64,000 nucleotides of DNA from JACVRW01 sp963746825. Its GTDB lineage: Bacteria > Actinomycetota > Thermoleophilia > Solirubrobacterales > Thermoleophilaceae. The notes under the pieces are model-generated. The model ran no database searches and was not told the DNA's origin. It saw only the letters and a list, made by a program, of their open reading frames with translations. The stretch is taken from NCBI GenBank assembly GCA_963746825.1, contig CAVVCU010000005.1, positions 496,001 through 560,000 on the forward strand, read 5' to 3'. The position numbers and the translations under genes were made by a program. Below are positions 54,913 through 64,000 of this stretch, in pieces. Within the stretch, counting starts at the first letter, position 1, and every line of letters starts with the position of its first letter.

Positions 54913-56576
54913 CCCCGAGCAAGACCCTCAGGATCCTCCCGCTGGGCGGGCTGGGCGAGATCGGCAAGAACATGACCGTCGTCGAGTACGACGACCGCCT
55001 CGTGGTCGTTGACACCGGCCTGATGTTCCCCGCCCCCGATCAGCTGGGGATCGATCTCGTGCTCCCCGACTTCACCTACCTGCGCGAGCGGGCAGGGGAC
55101 ATCGAGGCCATCGTGCTCACCCACGGCCACGAGGACCACGTCGGCGCCCTGCCGTTCGTGCTGCGCCAGCTCGGGTCGACGCCACCGATCTACGGAGGCC
55201 CGCTGACCGCGGCGATGGTCCGCTCCAAGCTCGACGAGCACAAGCTGCGCGACGTGCCCGTACAGGACGTGCTCGCCAGCCAGACCTTCGAGGCCGGGCC
55301 CTTCTCGGTGGAGATGGTGAAGATGGCCCATTCGATACCCGACGCCTTCGCGGTTGCGCTCACCTGCGAGCTGGGCACGACGCTCCTGACCGGCGACTAC
55401 AAGTTCGACCAGACTCCTGTGGACGGCGTGCCCGCCGACGTGGCGCGCCTGGCCGAGCTCGGGCGCGAGGGGCTTCTCCTCCTGTGCGGCGACTCCACCA
55501 ACTCGGACCGCCCCGGCATGTCGCCCTCGGAGTCGAGCGTCGGCCCCAAGCTCGAGGAGGTGTTCGCGCGCTGTCCCGGGCGCATCGTCGTCACCTGCTT
55601 CGCCTCGAACATCCATCGCGTCCAGCAGGTGGTCGACGCGGCCTCGGTGGTGGGCCGGAAGGTGTCGCTGGTGGGCCGGTCGATGCGCAAGAACGTGAAC
55701 ATCGGGCGCATGCTGGGGCACATCGACGTGCCGGAGGGAATGCTCGTCGGCCCAAAGGAGATCGAGGACTTTCCCGACCACAAGCTGGTGGTGATCTCCA
55801 CGGGCAGCCAGGGCGAGCCGCTCTCGGCGCTGCGGCGCATGGCCCACGGCGACCACCCCAACGTCGAGCTGCACGACGGCGACACGGTCATCTTCTCGGC
55901 CACCGCCATCCCGGGCAACGAGCGGGCGGTGAACGAGACGATCGATCGCATCTACCGCCTGGGCGCCAACGTGATCACCGCCGCCGACGTCCCGGTGCAC
56001 GCGTCAGGCCACGGGTACGCCGAGGAGCTCAAGCTGATGCTGAACTTGACCAAGCCCCGTTACGTATTGCCCGTGCACGGCGACTTCAAGCGCCTGCGCC
56101 TGCACTCCGAGCTCGCCGAGGCGGTCGGGGTGCCGCCCAAGTCGATCTTCCGCGGCGAGAACGGCCTGCCGCTCGAGATCGACGCGTCGGGCGCGCGCTT
56201 CGGGGAGCGCGAGCAGGCGGGGATGATCTTCGTGGACGGCGTGGACGTGGGGGACATCGAGGACGTCGCGCTGCGCGACCGCCGCATGCTCTCGGCCGAC
56301 GGGATCTTCATCGTGGTGGCCACCGTCTCCGAGCAGGACGGCCGCTCGGTCGTGCCGCCGGAGATCATCTTCCGGGGTGTGCCGTTCCTGGACGACTCGG
56401 ACGGCTTCGTCGACGAGCTGCGCGAGGCGGTCGACGACTCGCTGGGGCGCTCGGCCGACGAGCAGGTGCGCGAGATAGACCTGCTGCAGGACCACCTGCA
56501 CGACGACGTGGCGGCGTTCGTCTACGACCGCCTGCGTCGCCGGCCGATGATCCTGCCGGTGGTGGTGGAGGTCTAA
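54909..56576 (+). CDS. rnj: Ribonuclease J
   Basis: RNase J is a metallo-beta-lactamase/beta-CASP nuclease with endonuclease and 5'-exonuclease activity. The 555-residue protein has LRILPLGGLGEIGKNMTVVEYDD, the zinc motif LTHGHEDHVGALPF, GDYKFDQTPVDG and the beta-CASP motifs STGSQGEPLSALRRMA and VHASGHGYAEELKLML. PVHGDFKRLRLHSELA completes the set. The start is TTG 54909. The neighbour dapA is a conserved partner. Confidence 0.95.
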   Translation: MTPSKTLRILPLGGLGEIGKNMTVVEYDDRLVVVDTGLMFPAPDQLGIDLVLPDFTYLRERAGDIEAIVLTHGHEDHVGALPFVLRQLGSTPPIYGGPLTAAMVRSKLDEHKLRDVPVQDVLASQTFEAGPFSVEMVKMAHSIPDAFAVALTCELGTTLLTGDYKFDQTPVDGVPADVARLAELGREGLLLLCGDSTNSDRPGMSPSESSVGPKLEEVFARCPGRIVVTCFASNIHRVQQVVDAASVVGRKVSLVGRSMRKNVNIGRMLGHIDVPEGMLVGPKEIEDFPDHKLVVISTGSQGEPLSALRRMAHGDHPNVELHDGDTVIFSATAIPGNERAVNETIDRIYRLGANVITAADVPVHASGHGYAEELKLMLNLTKPRYVLPVHGDFKRLRLHSELAEAVGVPPKSIFRGENGLPLEIDASGARFGEREQAGMIFVDGVDVGDIEDVALRDRRMLSADGIFIVVATVSEQDGRSVVPPEIIFRGVPFLDDSDGFVDELREAVDDSLGRSADEQVREIDLLQDHLHDDVAAFVYDRLRRRPMILPVVVEV

Positions 56577-56587
56577 AGGCCCGCGCG

Positions 56588-57310
56588 CTAGTTCGCGTGG
56601 GCCATCCCGAAGAAGCCGCAGTCGTTGGTGGTGCTCAGCACCTCGTTGCTGTCCTGGCGCGTCTCGGCCTGGATCGTGACCACGTGACCGCCCGCATTGG
56701 CGTACACGAGTTGGGCGATCCCCGCCGGCGCGTTGTTGGCTACGAGGACGGTCTCGCCCACGTCCAGGTCGGGCTCGTTGAGGCTCGAGCCCGGGAAGAT
56801 CGACGAGAGCTCGGAGTTCGAGGACGCGGTGCTGGCCCGCACCTGCAGGATGGGGGACATGCCCAAGCCGCAGGCGGCCTCCAGCCTCAGCCCGCCGAGG
56901 TTCAGCACCTCGACGAACCCGCTGCCCGCCTGAGCCGCGTAGGAGATGGGCTTCGGCGTCACGCCGTTGGCCGACCCCGCGGTCAGCGCGGAATCCGCCG
57001 CGATGGCGCTCGGCACCTTCTCGAGGTCCCGTTCGCTGACGTCCGCGCCGGTCAGCGTGTTGAGCGCCACGTCGCGGCCCTGCACGGTCGAGTTGCGTAT
57101 GTCGAAGCCGCGCACCTCGTTGTTACGCAGGTCGAAGGTGCGAACCGTGTTGTTGCGCAGGTCCCTGCTGCTCACCGAGTTGTTCTGGATCTCACGGCTG
57201 TCGATGAAGCCGGTGGCCACGCCGTAGGACACCCCGCTCAGGGACACGAACAGCGCGACGCAGGAAATGACTAGGGCCGGCGACGGGCGCCGGCGCAGAA
57301 TGGACTTCAA
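56588..57310 (-). CDS. Secreted protein with ten-residue (pentapeptide-like) repeats
   Basis: The 240-residue protein has an N-terminal signal peptide or anchor (ALVISCVALFVSLSGVSYGVATG). Residues 41-100 then form strict ten-residue repeats of the form N-N-x-V-x-x-x-D-L-R, a double pentapeptide period expected for a small right-handed beta-helix. The C-terminal 120 residues form a beta-rich domain with two Cys (EAACGLG, NDCGFFG) that may be disulfide-bonded. Function is unknown. It is encoded next to, and in the same direction as, a two-component system. Confidence 0.82.
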   Translation of the reverse strand: MKSILRRRPSPALVISCVALFVSLSGVSYGVATGFIDSREIQNNSVSSRDLRNNTVRTFDLRNNEVRGFDIRNSTVQGRDVALNTLTGADVSERDLEKVPSAIAADSALTAGSANGVTPKPISYAAQAGSGFVEVLNLGGLRLEAACGLGMSPILQVRASTASSNSELSSIFPGSSLNEPDLDVGETVLVANNAPAGIAQLVYANAGGHVVTIQAETRQDSNEVLSTTNDCGFFGMAHAN

Positions 57311-57343
57311 GAGAGCCTCCGAGGAGAGAACGATTGGTAGCCG

Positions 57344-58792
57344 TCAGGACTTCTGTGGCGTGAACACCGTAGTCGGCGGATCGGAGCGCAGCGGCTCCGA
57401 TTCCGTCGCGGGCAGCCTGACCACAAAACGCGCCCCACCGCCGTCTGCTTCCACCAGCTCCACGCGGCCGCCGTGGGCGTCGGCCACCGCCTTGACGATG
57501 GCGAGGCCGAGTCCGCTGCCCCCGCTGGGCGCCCGGTCGCCTTCACCGCGTGCGAAGCGCTCGAACAGCCGCCCGCGCAGCTCAGCCGGCACTCCGGGGC
57601 CGCGATCGGCCACCTCCAGCACCGCCCAGCCACCCTCGCGCCGCACCGACACCGTCACCGGCGTGCCCGCAGGGGTATGCAGGAGGGCGTTCTCGATCAG
57701 GTTGCCGGCGAGGCGATGGAGGTCGTCGGCCGCGCCGTTGATCACCACCGGCTCCCGCACGTCGAGCGAGAGCGGATGTTCGGAGGAGAGGGCGCCGGCC
57801 TCGGCCGCCGCCTCGCGGGCCACGGCCACGAGATCGACCGGCACCCGCGGAGCCTCGCGGCCCGCGTCGGCGCGGGCGAGCAGCAGCAGGTCGGCCACCA
57901 GGCGGCGCATCCGCCTGGACGAGCGCAGCGCCGACTCCGCCATCTCGCGCTGTTCTCCGCTGAGCTCGGACTCGAGCAGCTCCAGGTTGGCCAGAATGCT
58001 GGTGAGCGGGGTTCGCAGCTCGTGCGACGCGTCGGCCACGAACTTGCGCTGGCGGTCGAGCGTGTCCTCGGTCTCGCCGCGCGCGGCGCTCAGCTCGCTG
58101 AGCATGGCCTCGAAGGTGTACGCGAGGTCGGAGATCTCGTCGTTGGCCCTGGGCTTGGGCAGGGTCACGTCGGGGTCGCGCGTGCGGGCCACCTCGCGGG
58201 CGGCCCGGGTGAGGCCGGCGATCGGCCGCATCGCGCGCTGGGCCACGTAGAGGCCGCCCAGGAAGGCCAGCAGGGTTCCCCCGATCACGCCAAAGGCGAG
58301 GAAGATGCGCACGCGGCCGACCGTGCGCGAGACGGTGCTCTTCGGCTTGCCGTACTGCACGAAGCCGGCGTAGTCGGCCACCGACTCATCCAGCAGCGGG
58401 CCGCCGAACGGCTCGCCGCTGCTGTTGCGCGAGACGGTCAACGGGCGCGAGACGATGCGGTAGTCGTCGACGTCGACGATCCCCTCCACGCCGAACGGAA
58501 CCAGGGGCGGCAGCCCCCGGGGAAAGGCGACCAGACCGCTGCGATTGAGTAGGCGGACCTCGGCGTCGCCCAGGCTCGCCGCCACAAGAGCCTCCTGGTC
58601 GGAATCGGTGATCTGCTCACCCAGGCTGTTGAGCAGGTCGGCTGTGGTGGCCCGCAGGTCGTCGTCGAAGCCGGCCCGGATGCGCTGCTCGGCCACCGCG
58701 CCGATCACGATGGCGAACAGGCAGAGGATCCCGAAGGTGAGCGCGGCGGTGACCACCGCGAGCTTGAGCTTGACCGGGAGCCGGGTTCTCAT
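57344..58792 (-). CDS. Sensor histidine kinase
   Basis: The 482-residue membrane kinase has two transmembrane segments (about residues 10-30 and 162-184) flanking an extracytoplasmic sensor domain. A HAMP domain (QRAMRPIAGLTRAAREVARTRDPD) follows. The HisKA H-box is FVADASHELRTPLTSIL, and the ATPase domain has NLIENALLHTPAG, DRGPGVP and GGSGLGLAIVKAVADAHGG. It overlaps the response regulator gene at four bases, so the two are cotranscribed. The signal is unknown. Confidence 0.94.
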   Translation of the reverse strand: MRTRLPVKLKLAVVTAALTFGILCLFAIVIGAVAEQRIRAGFDDDLRATTADLLNSLGEQITDSDQEALVAASLGDAEVRLLNRSGLVAFPRGLPPLVPFGVEGIVDVDDYRIVSRPLTVSRNSSGEPFGGPLLDESVADYAGFVQYGKPKSTVSRTVGRVRIFLAFGVIGGTLLAFLGGLYVAQRAMRPIAGLTRAAREVARTRDPDVTLPKPRANDEISDLAYTFEAMLSELSAARGETEDTLDRQRKFVADASHELRTPLTSILANLELLESELSGEQREMAESALRSSRRMRRLVADLLLLARADAGREAPRVPVDLVAVAREAAAEAGALSSEHPLSLDVREPVVINGAADDLHRLAGNLIENALLHTPAGTPVTVSVRREGGWAVLEVADRGPGVPAELRGRLFERFARGEGDRAPSGGSGLGLAIVKAVADAHGGRVELVEADGGGARFVVRLPATESEPLRSDPPTTVFTPQKS

Positions 58793-59469
58793 GCCTCTCT
58801 CAACACGTAGCCGGCCCCGCGCACGGTGTGCAGCACGCGCGGCTCGCCGCCCGACTCGAGCTTGCGGCGCAGGTTGGAGATGAACACGTCGACGGTGTTG
58901 GTCTCGGCGAACGGGTGGTAGCCCCAGACCTCGTCCAGCAGGGCCTGGCGCGAGACGACGATGCGCTCGTTTCGCATCAGGTGCTCGAGCAGCTCGAACT
59001 CGCGGGCCGTGAGCTCGAGCTCACGCTCGCCGCGCAGGACCTCGTGGCTGTCGGGGTTGAGGCGCAGGTCGCCCACCACCAGATAGGCGCTGCCCCGCGG
59101 GGGGCGGCGGCGCAGCAGTGCCCGCATGCGGGCCAGCAGCTCCTCGCGCTCGAAGGGCTTGACCAGGTAGTCGTCGGCTCCGGAGTCGAGCCCCGCCACG
59201 CGGGCCTCGAGGGCGTCGCGCGCGGTGAGGATGAGTATGGGCACGTCGCCCTCCTCCCGCAGCCGGCGGCACACCTCCACTCCGTCGAGCTTGGGCAGGC
59301 CCAGGTCGAGCACAACGGCGTCGGGCTCGAAGTCGTCCGCCTGGTCGAGAGCGGTCTCACCGTCGCCCGCGATACGGACCTCGTAGCCCTCCTTGTCGAG
59401 GGAACGGCGGAGCACGCCGGCGATATCGGCGTCGTCCTCGACAACCAGCACCCGGGGTCGTCCGCTCAT
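58789..59469 (-). CDS. OmpR/PhoB-type response regulator
   Basis: The 226-residue protein has a receiver domain with acidic pocket EDD, phospho-acceptor D55 in VVLDLGLPKLDG, the conserved Thr in LTARDA and the Lys in YLVKPF. A winged-helix DNA-binding domain follows (LTAREFELLEHLMRNERIVVSRQALLDEVWG ... NTVDVFISNLRRKLE). It would be phosphorylated by the kinase encoded downstream and may control it and the secreted repeat protein. Confidence 0.95.
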   Translation of the reverse strand: MSGRPRVLVVEDDADIAGVLRRSLDKEGYEVRIAGDGETALDQADDFEPDAVVLDLGLPKLDGVEVCRRLREEGDVPILILTARDALEARVAGLDSGADDYLVKPFEREELLARMRALLRRRPPRGSAYLVVGDLRLNPDSHEVLRGERELELTAREFELLEHLMRNERIVVSRQALLDEVWGYHPFAETNTVDVFISNLRRKLESGGEPRVLHTVRGAGYVLREA

Positions 59470-59520
59470 CCCGCCTCATGGTAGGGAGGGCGATGGCGGG
59501 CTTTGTCGAACCTTGGCGGG

Positions 59521-61903
59521 ATGGCTGCATCACGCCGCCGCAAGCGTCGACGCTCCCGGTCGCCCTGGCCTTCGCTCGAGCTGCCCTCGCTCGAGCAGCG
59601 CCACTGGGATCTGGTCGGCCTGGCCCTGGTCGCCTTCGCGGCCTTCTTCGCCTGCGTCTTCTACCTCAGCTGGGCCGGCGGCGAGGTCGGCGAAGCGCTG
59701 GCGGACGGGATTCTCTTCTTCTTCGGCTCGGTGGGCTACCTGGCTCCCGTGGCGCTGTTCGCGACGGGAGCGCTGCTCGTGGTGCGCCCGATGATGGGGG
59801 TGGTGCACCCCCTCCGGACGGGGGCGGCCTGCCTGGTCGCCGCCCTGACCCTCGGCCTGGCGGCCGGCACGCTCGGCCTGGGGCCCGGGGAGACCGCGCG
59901 CGACGGCTTCCTCGACGCCGGCTACCTGCGCGAGCACGGCGGCCTGGTGGGGGAGACGCTGTTCTGGGTGTCGAGCACGCTGTTCTCGAAGGCCGGGTCA
60001 CACATCCTCTTCGTCTTCCTGATGCTCGCGGCCATCCTCCTGCTCACCGGCGCGTCGATCGCCGGGGTGGTGCAGGCCGGCCAGCAGGCGGCCACCACCA
60101 CGGGCGACCGGGTGCGCCGTACCGCTCAGTCGCTCAACCTGCCGACCGAGGCCACGCGCCCGGTGGGTCCGCTGCCGGGCGACCCGATCCCTGAAGTCGG
60201 TCGAACCACCCGAACCCGACGGCCAGGAGCCGGTGGTGCGCGCCACTCACGTCGAGGCGCCGGCGCTCGATGCCGCCGAGCGCTACCCCGATCTCTATCC
60301 CGGGGACGAGGGGGAGGAGGCCGAATCGGACGAGGTCGATCCGCCCGACGATCCCACCGAGCCGCTGCCTAGCCCCGACGAAGAGCCCGAGCCCGAGGAA
60401 GAGCTCACCCCGATGGGCAATCGCCGCTCCGCGGTGACCGAGGCCGACGACGTGGAGTACCGCATGCCCAAGCCGTCGTTTCTCGCTCGTTCCAGCGGGG
60501 CCCAGAAGGTCGACACCAAGGGGATCGCGAAGGTCGGGGCCCAGCTGACCGAGGCGCTCAGCCACTTCAACGTCGACGCCCGCGTGATGGGAACCGTGAC
60601 CGGACCTCACGTGACTCGTTACGAGCTGCGCCTCGCCCCGGGGATCAAGATGTCCAAGGTCTCTCAGCTCAAAGACGACATCGCCTACGCGCTCGCCGCC
60701 GAGCAGGTGCGCATCCTGGCCCCGATCCCCGGCAAGACGGCGGTGGGCGTCGAGGTGCCCAACCGCGTGCGCAAGATGGTCCACCTGGGCGACGTCTTCC
60801 AGGACGCTCCCAAGGGCTGGTCGCCGCTGTCGGTGTGGCTCGGCAAGGACATCGCCGGCAAGGCCATCGGGACCGACCTGGCCAAGCAGCCGCACATCCT
60901 CATCGCGGGCACCACGGGCTCCGGTAAGTCGGGCTGCGTGAACGCGATGCTCTCGAGCGTCCTGCTGCGCTCCGATCCCAACGAGGTGCGCATGGTGCTC
61001 GTGGATCCCAAGCGCGTCGAGCTCAACCACTACGAGGGCATCCCGCACCTGCTCACCCCGGTGGTCACCAGCCCGCGCCTGGCCGCCAACGTGCTGCAGA
61101 ACCTGATCAAGGAGATGGAGGAGCGCTACGGCGTGATGAGCAAGGCCAAGACGCGCAGCCTCGTGGAGCTCAACCGCGTGCGCGTGAAGCAGGGCGAGCG
61201 CCCGCTGCCCTACATCCTCTGCGTGATCGACGAGCTGGCCGACCTGATGATGGTGGCCCCGGCCGACGTGGAGGACTCGATCATCCGCCTGGCCCAGAAG
61301 TCGCGCGCCGTGGGCATCCACCTCGTGCTCGCCACCCAGCGGCCCAGCGCCGACGTGATCACCGGCATGATCAAGGCCAACGTGCCGGCGCGCATCGCCT
61401 TCGCCGTGTCCTCACAGACCGACTCGCGCGTGATCCTCGACCAGAACGGCGCGGAGTCGCTGCTGGGCCAGGGCGACATGCTCTTCCGGCCCGCGGGCGA
61501 GAGCCGCTCGGCGCGCATCCAGGGCGCCTTCATCACGGAGGAGGAGATCGAGCGCCTGACCGAGTTCTGGCGCCGCCAGGGCGAGCCGGAGCTCCAGGAG
61601 GAGCTGCTGGAGGCGGTGGAGAGCGACGACGAGCCCGAGGCCGGCGAGGGCGACTATGACCCCGACCAGGACGATCTGCTCCCCGACGCGATCGCCACGG
61701 TGGTGCAGATGGGCACGGCGTCGACCTCGATGTTGCAACGCCGCCTGCGCGTGGGCTACACCCGCGCCGGGCGCCTCATCGACATGATGGAGCGCCGCGG
61801 GGTGATCTCCGGCTACGAGGGCTCCAAGGCGCGCCAGGTGCTGATCACCGAGGCGGACGTGCCGCGCGTGCTCGAGGCCCTCGCCGAGCCCGCCGCAAGC
61901 TGA
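59521..61903 (+). CDS. ftsK: DNA translocase FtsK, frameshifted
   Basis: FtsK pumps DNA at the division septum and helps resolve chromosome dimers. The N-terminal frame from ATG 59521 has four transmembrane helices and runs to about GDPI (60190). From about 60191 the next frame continues (LKSVEPPEPDGQEPVV) into the motor domain, with Walker A GTTGSGKS in ILIAGTTGSGKSGCVN, Walker B ILCVIDELADLMM and the C-terminal gamma domain (MLQRRLRVGYTRAGRLIDMMERRGVI). One surplus base near 60185-60200 reconciles the frames into about 793 residues. An acidic linker separates membrane and motor parts. Confidence 0.93.
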
Positions 61904-61952
61904 CCTGCTTGTCGATCCGCGCCCGCCACGATCCGACAGAATGGGGCCCGCG

Positions 61953-62722
61953 ATGGCGACCATCGGGGAAACGCTGCGAGAGGCGCGAATGCGGCAGCGA
62001 CTCGACATCGCGGACGTCGAGGCCTCGACGAAGATCCGGGCGAAGTACCTGCGTGCGCTGGAGAACGAGGAGTTCTCGATGCTCCCCGGCCCGACCTTCG
62101 TCAAGACCTTTCTGCGCACCTACTCGGAGGCGCTGGGGCTCGATCCCCACCTCCTGGTGGAGGAGTACCGCGCGACTCACGAGGCGGGTGAGGAGCCCGA
62201 GCCGCTGAGGCCGCTCGGACCCCCGGGCAGCCCGCGCGAGCGGCGCCGGGGGGCGGCGGTCCCCGGAACGTGCGGCCGCTGGCCGTGATCGCCCTGGGTG
62301 TGCTGGCTGTGCTGGCGGCGCTGCTGGTGATCGGACTGCTGAGCTCGGACGACGGCGGGGGCGACGACGACCCCGGTCAGCAGGCAACGCAGCCAACTGA
62401 GACCGAGCCGCCCCGCGAGCGCACCGAGCGCGAGCGCCCCGCCCCGCGGCCGCGTCGGGTGGTGCTGCGCATCGCGCCCGCGGCCGAGACCTACGTCTGC
62501 GTCGACCGGGGGCCGGGTACCGAGACCAGCTTCGAGGGGACGCTTTCGGCGCCACGGACGTTCCGGGGCCCGCGCCTGCGGGTGAACCTGGGCAACACGT
62601 CGGTGGAGATGACCCGCAACGGGAGGCCGTTTCCGATCGAGGCGGGTGGGGAGCCGGTGGGCTTCGCGTTCACCCCGCGCTCCAGCCGTCCGCTGCCCCT
62701 GGGGGAGCGGCCCTGCGCATAG
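61953..62722 (+). CDS. RodZ-like HTH membrane protein, frameshifted
   Basis: The N-terminal frame from ATG 61953 encodes a RodZ-type HTH_25 domain (TIGETLREARMRQRLDIADVEASTKIRAKYLRALENEEFSMLPGPTFVKTFLRTYSEALGL). The transmembrane helix (PLAVIALGVLAVLAALLVIGLL) and a C-terminal extracytoplasmic domain (RVVLRIAPAAETYVCVDRGPG ...) lie in another frame to 62722. Adding one G in the G6 run at 62249-62254 gives RRRGGGGPRNVRPLAVIALG and joins them. The protein would help position the cell-wall machinery. Confidence 0.87.
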
Positions 62723-62732
62723 TCTTCGCTTC

Positions 62733-64000
62733 TTGGCGGCACGGGCAGGAATAGTCGTAACCGGCACTGAGGTGCTCACCGGGCGGGTGCGGGACCGAAA
62801 CGGCCCCTGGCTCTCCGATCGCCTGCTCGAGCTGGGCATCGAGCTGGCCCACATCACCATCTGCGGCGACCGGCCCGAGGACATGCGCGCCCAGCTCGAG
62901 TTCCTGACCGCCCAGGGCGTCGATCTGATCATCACGAGCGGCGGTCTCGGGCCCACCGCCGACGACCTCACCATCGAGGTGGTGGCCGAGTTTCGCGAGC
63001 GCCCGCTGTTTCTCGACGAGGACCTGGAAGCGCGCATCGCGGAGATTCTCCGCCCGCTGATGAAGCGCTTTCGCGACCTCGACTTCGAGGCGGTGCGGGC
63101 GTCCAACCGAAAGCAGGCGCTGGTGCCCGAGGGCGCCCACGTGATCTATCCGGCGGGCACGGCGCCCGGCCTGGTGGTGCCGGGCAAGCCGGCCATCGTC
63201 GTGCTGCCCGGCCCACCGCGCGAATTGCACGAGATGTGGCCTCAGGCGGTGGAGACGGAGGCATTTCAGGAGGCCGTGGGGGCGCGCACCCGCTACGAGC
63301 AGCAGACCCTGCGCCTGTTCGGCATACCCGAGTCGGAGATCGCCGAGACCCTGCGCGTGGCCGAGGGTGAGGTCGAGGGATTCGACTCCCTGGAGATCAC
63401 CACCTGCCTTCGCCGCGCGGAGGTGGAGGTGGTCACGCGCTGGGAGCCGAGCGCGGACGAGGCCTGGCGCGCCCTGCTCGAGTTGATCACCGAGCGTCAC
63501 GGGCGCACGCTGTTCTCGACCGACGGCTCGCGCGTCGACGACCAGGTGGCCGATCTGCTCGACGGCCGGCCCATGGCCGTGGCCGAGTCGTGCACCGCCG
63601 GGCTGATGGCCGCGCGCCTGACCGAGCGGGCGGGATCCTCGGCCTACTTCGCCGGCGGAGTGGTGGCCTACTCAAACCAGGCCAAGGTCGACCTGCTCGG
63701 GGTGGATCCGACGCTCATCGAGCGCCACGGCGCGGTTTCGCCCGAGGTGGCCGAGGCCATGACCGACGGCGCGCTCGAGCGCTTCGGGGCGCAGGCCGCG
63801 GTGTCGATCACCGGCGTGGCCGGGCCCGACGGGGGCACGGAGACCAAGCCGGTGGGCTACGTGTGCTGGTGCGCGAAGCTCGCCGGAGGTGAGGCCCTCG
63901 CGCGCGACGTGCGCCTGCCCGGCGACCGGGCCGAGATCCGCGACCGCTCCACCACGGTGGCGATGCACCTCATGCGGCGACTGCTGATGGGGGAGGACCT
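62733..64000 (+). CDS. cinA: CinA family competence/damage-inducible protein (3' end beyond window)
   Basis: The frame is open from TTG 62733 to the end of the window (about 422 residues). The N-terminal domain is MoaB/Mog-like (VVTGTEVLTGRVRDRNGPWLSDRL, TSGGLGPTADDLT, LPGPPRELHEMW). The C-terminal NMN amidohydrolase/CinA domain begins VAESCTAGLMAARLTERAGSSAYFAGGVVAYSNQAKVDLLGV and includes SITGVAGPDGGTETKPVGYV. Known CinA proteins deamidate NMN or cleave ADP-ribose. It follows rodZ directly, as in other actinobacteria. Only the last residues are missing. Confidence 0.94.
   Translation, partial: MAARAGIVVTGTEVLTGRVRDRNGPWLSDRLLELGIELAHITICGDRPEDMRAQLEFLTAQGVDLIITSGGLGPTADDLTIEVVAEFRERPLFLDEDLEARIAEILRPLMKRFRDLDFEAVRASNRKQALVPEGAHVIYPAGTAPGLVVPGKPAIVVLPGPPRELHEMWPQAVETEAFQEAVGARTRYEQQTLRLFGIPESEIAETLRVAEGEVEGFDSLEITTCLRRAEVEVVTRWEPSADEAWRALLELITERHGRTLFSTDGSRVDDQVADLLDGRPMAVAESCTAGLMAARLTERAGSSAYFAGGVVAYSNQAKVDLLGVDPTLIERHGAVSPEVAEAMTDGALERFGAQAAVSITGVAGPDGGTETKPVGYVCWCAKLAGGEALARDVRLPGDRAEIRDRSTTVAMHLMRRLLMGED

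Overview
The window is very GC-rich and densely packed, with many ATGA, GTGA and TGATG stop/start overlaps. It most resembles a chromosomal segment of a soil actinobacterium of the Thermoleophilia/Solirubrobacterales type. Supporting signs are an actinobacterial integration host factor (mIHF) next to gmk, rpoZ and coaBC, a pyrR-led pyr operon, a complete aerobic CO dehydrogenase cluster, and the conserved rimP-nusA-infB-rbfA-truB-ribF-rpsO-pnp-dapB-dapA-rnj-ftsK-cinA backbone. The taxon is inferred from gene content, not from a marker search. I saw no insertion sequences, prophage or CRISPR array.

Layout. 1-4642: phosphomannomutase (reverse, cut by the window edge), a luciferase-like oxidoreductase overlapping a GH13 trehalose-synthase-like enzyme, and two small accessory proteins. 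4699-6356: five tandem single-pass membrane proteins with overlapping ends. 6375-15584: the CO dehydrogenase cluster (coxM, coxS, coxL, XdhC/CoxI-like, mocA-like, coxD, coxE, a Cys-rich peptide, a free-standing CoxL fragment, a YceI-like gene on the other strand, coxG and a zinc ribbon). Together these would build and mature a molybdenum-copper CO dehydrogenase for energy scavenging. 15585-17946: a lipoprotein and CorA. 18031-19717: a SAM-I riboswitch, a threonine-synthase-like PLP enzyme and a Gly-Gly-ending sulfur-carrier-like protein. 20025-22734: tRNA-Arg(CCG), a phosphoesterase, an HTH/nucleotidyltransferase pair and RNase Z. 22829-31710: a PyrR-binding RNA and pyrR-pyrB-pyrC-carA-carB-pyrK-pyrD. 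31847-36866: mihF, gmk, rpoZ, coaBC, a TPR protein, dtd and an aldehyde dehydrogenase. 36926-51933: the transcription/translation backbone. 51930-64000: lysine/cell-wall precursor genes (dapB, dapA), RNase J, a two-component system beside a beta-helix-like secreted protein, ftsK, a RodZ-like gene and cinA (cut by the window edge).

At least eight genes (a small gene at 4267, coxS, coxE, pyrC, carB, ribF, ftsK, rodZ-like) read correctly only if one base is removed or, for rodZ, added. Several of these genes are normally essential, so I read most of these breaks as sequence or assembly errors rather than decay. They are annotated as single frameshifted genes.

The observations most worth following are these. 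(1) The SAM riboswitch/ThrC-like/Gly-Gly carrier unit could be a protein-thiocarboxylate route to homocysteine. (2) A 28-base element with a perfect 9+3+9 palindrome occurs twice, identically and in the same reading phase, inside ribF and at the carB 3' end, like a protein-coding palindromic element. (3) Five membrane mini-proteins sit directly upstream of the form I CO dehydrogenase operon. (4) An orphan gene encodes a piece of CoxL.
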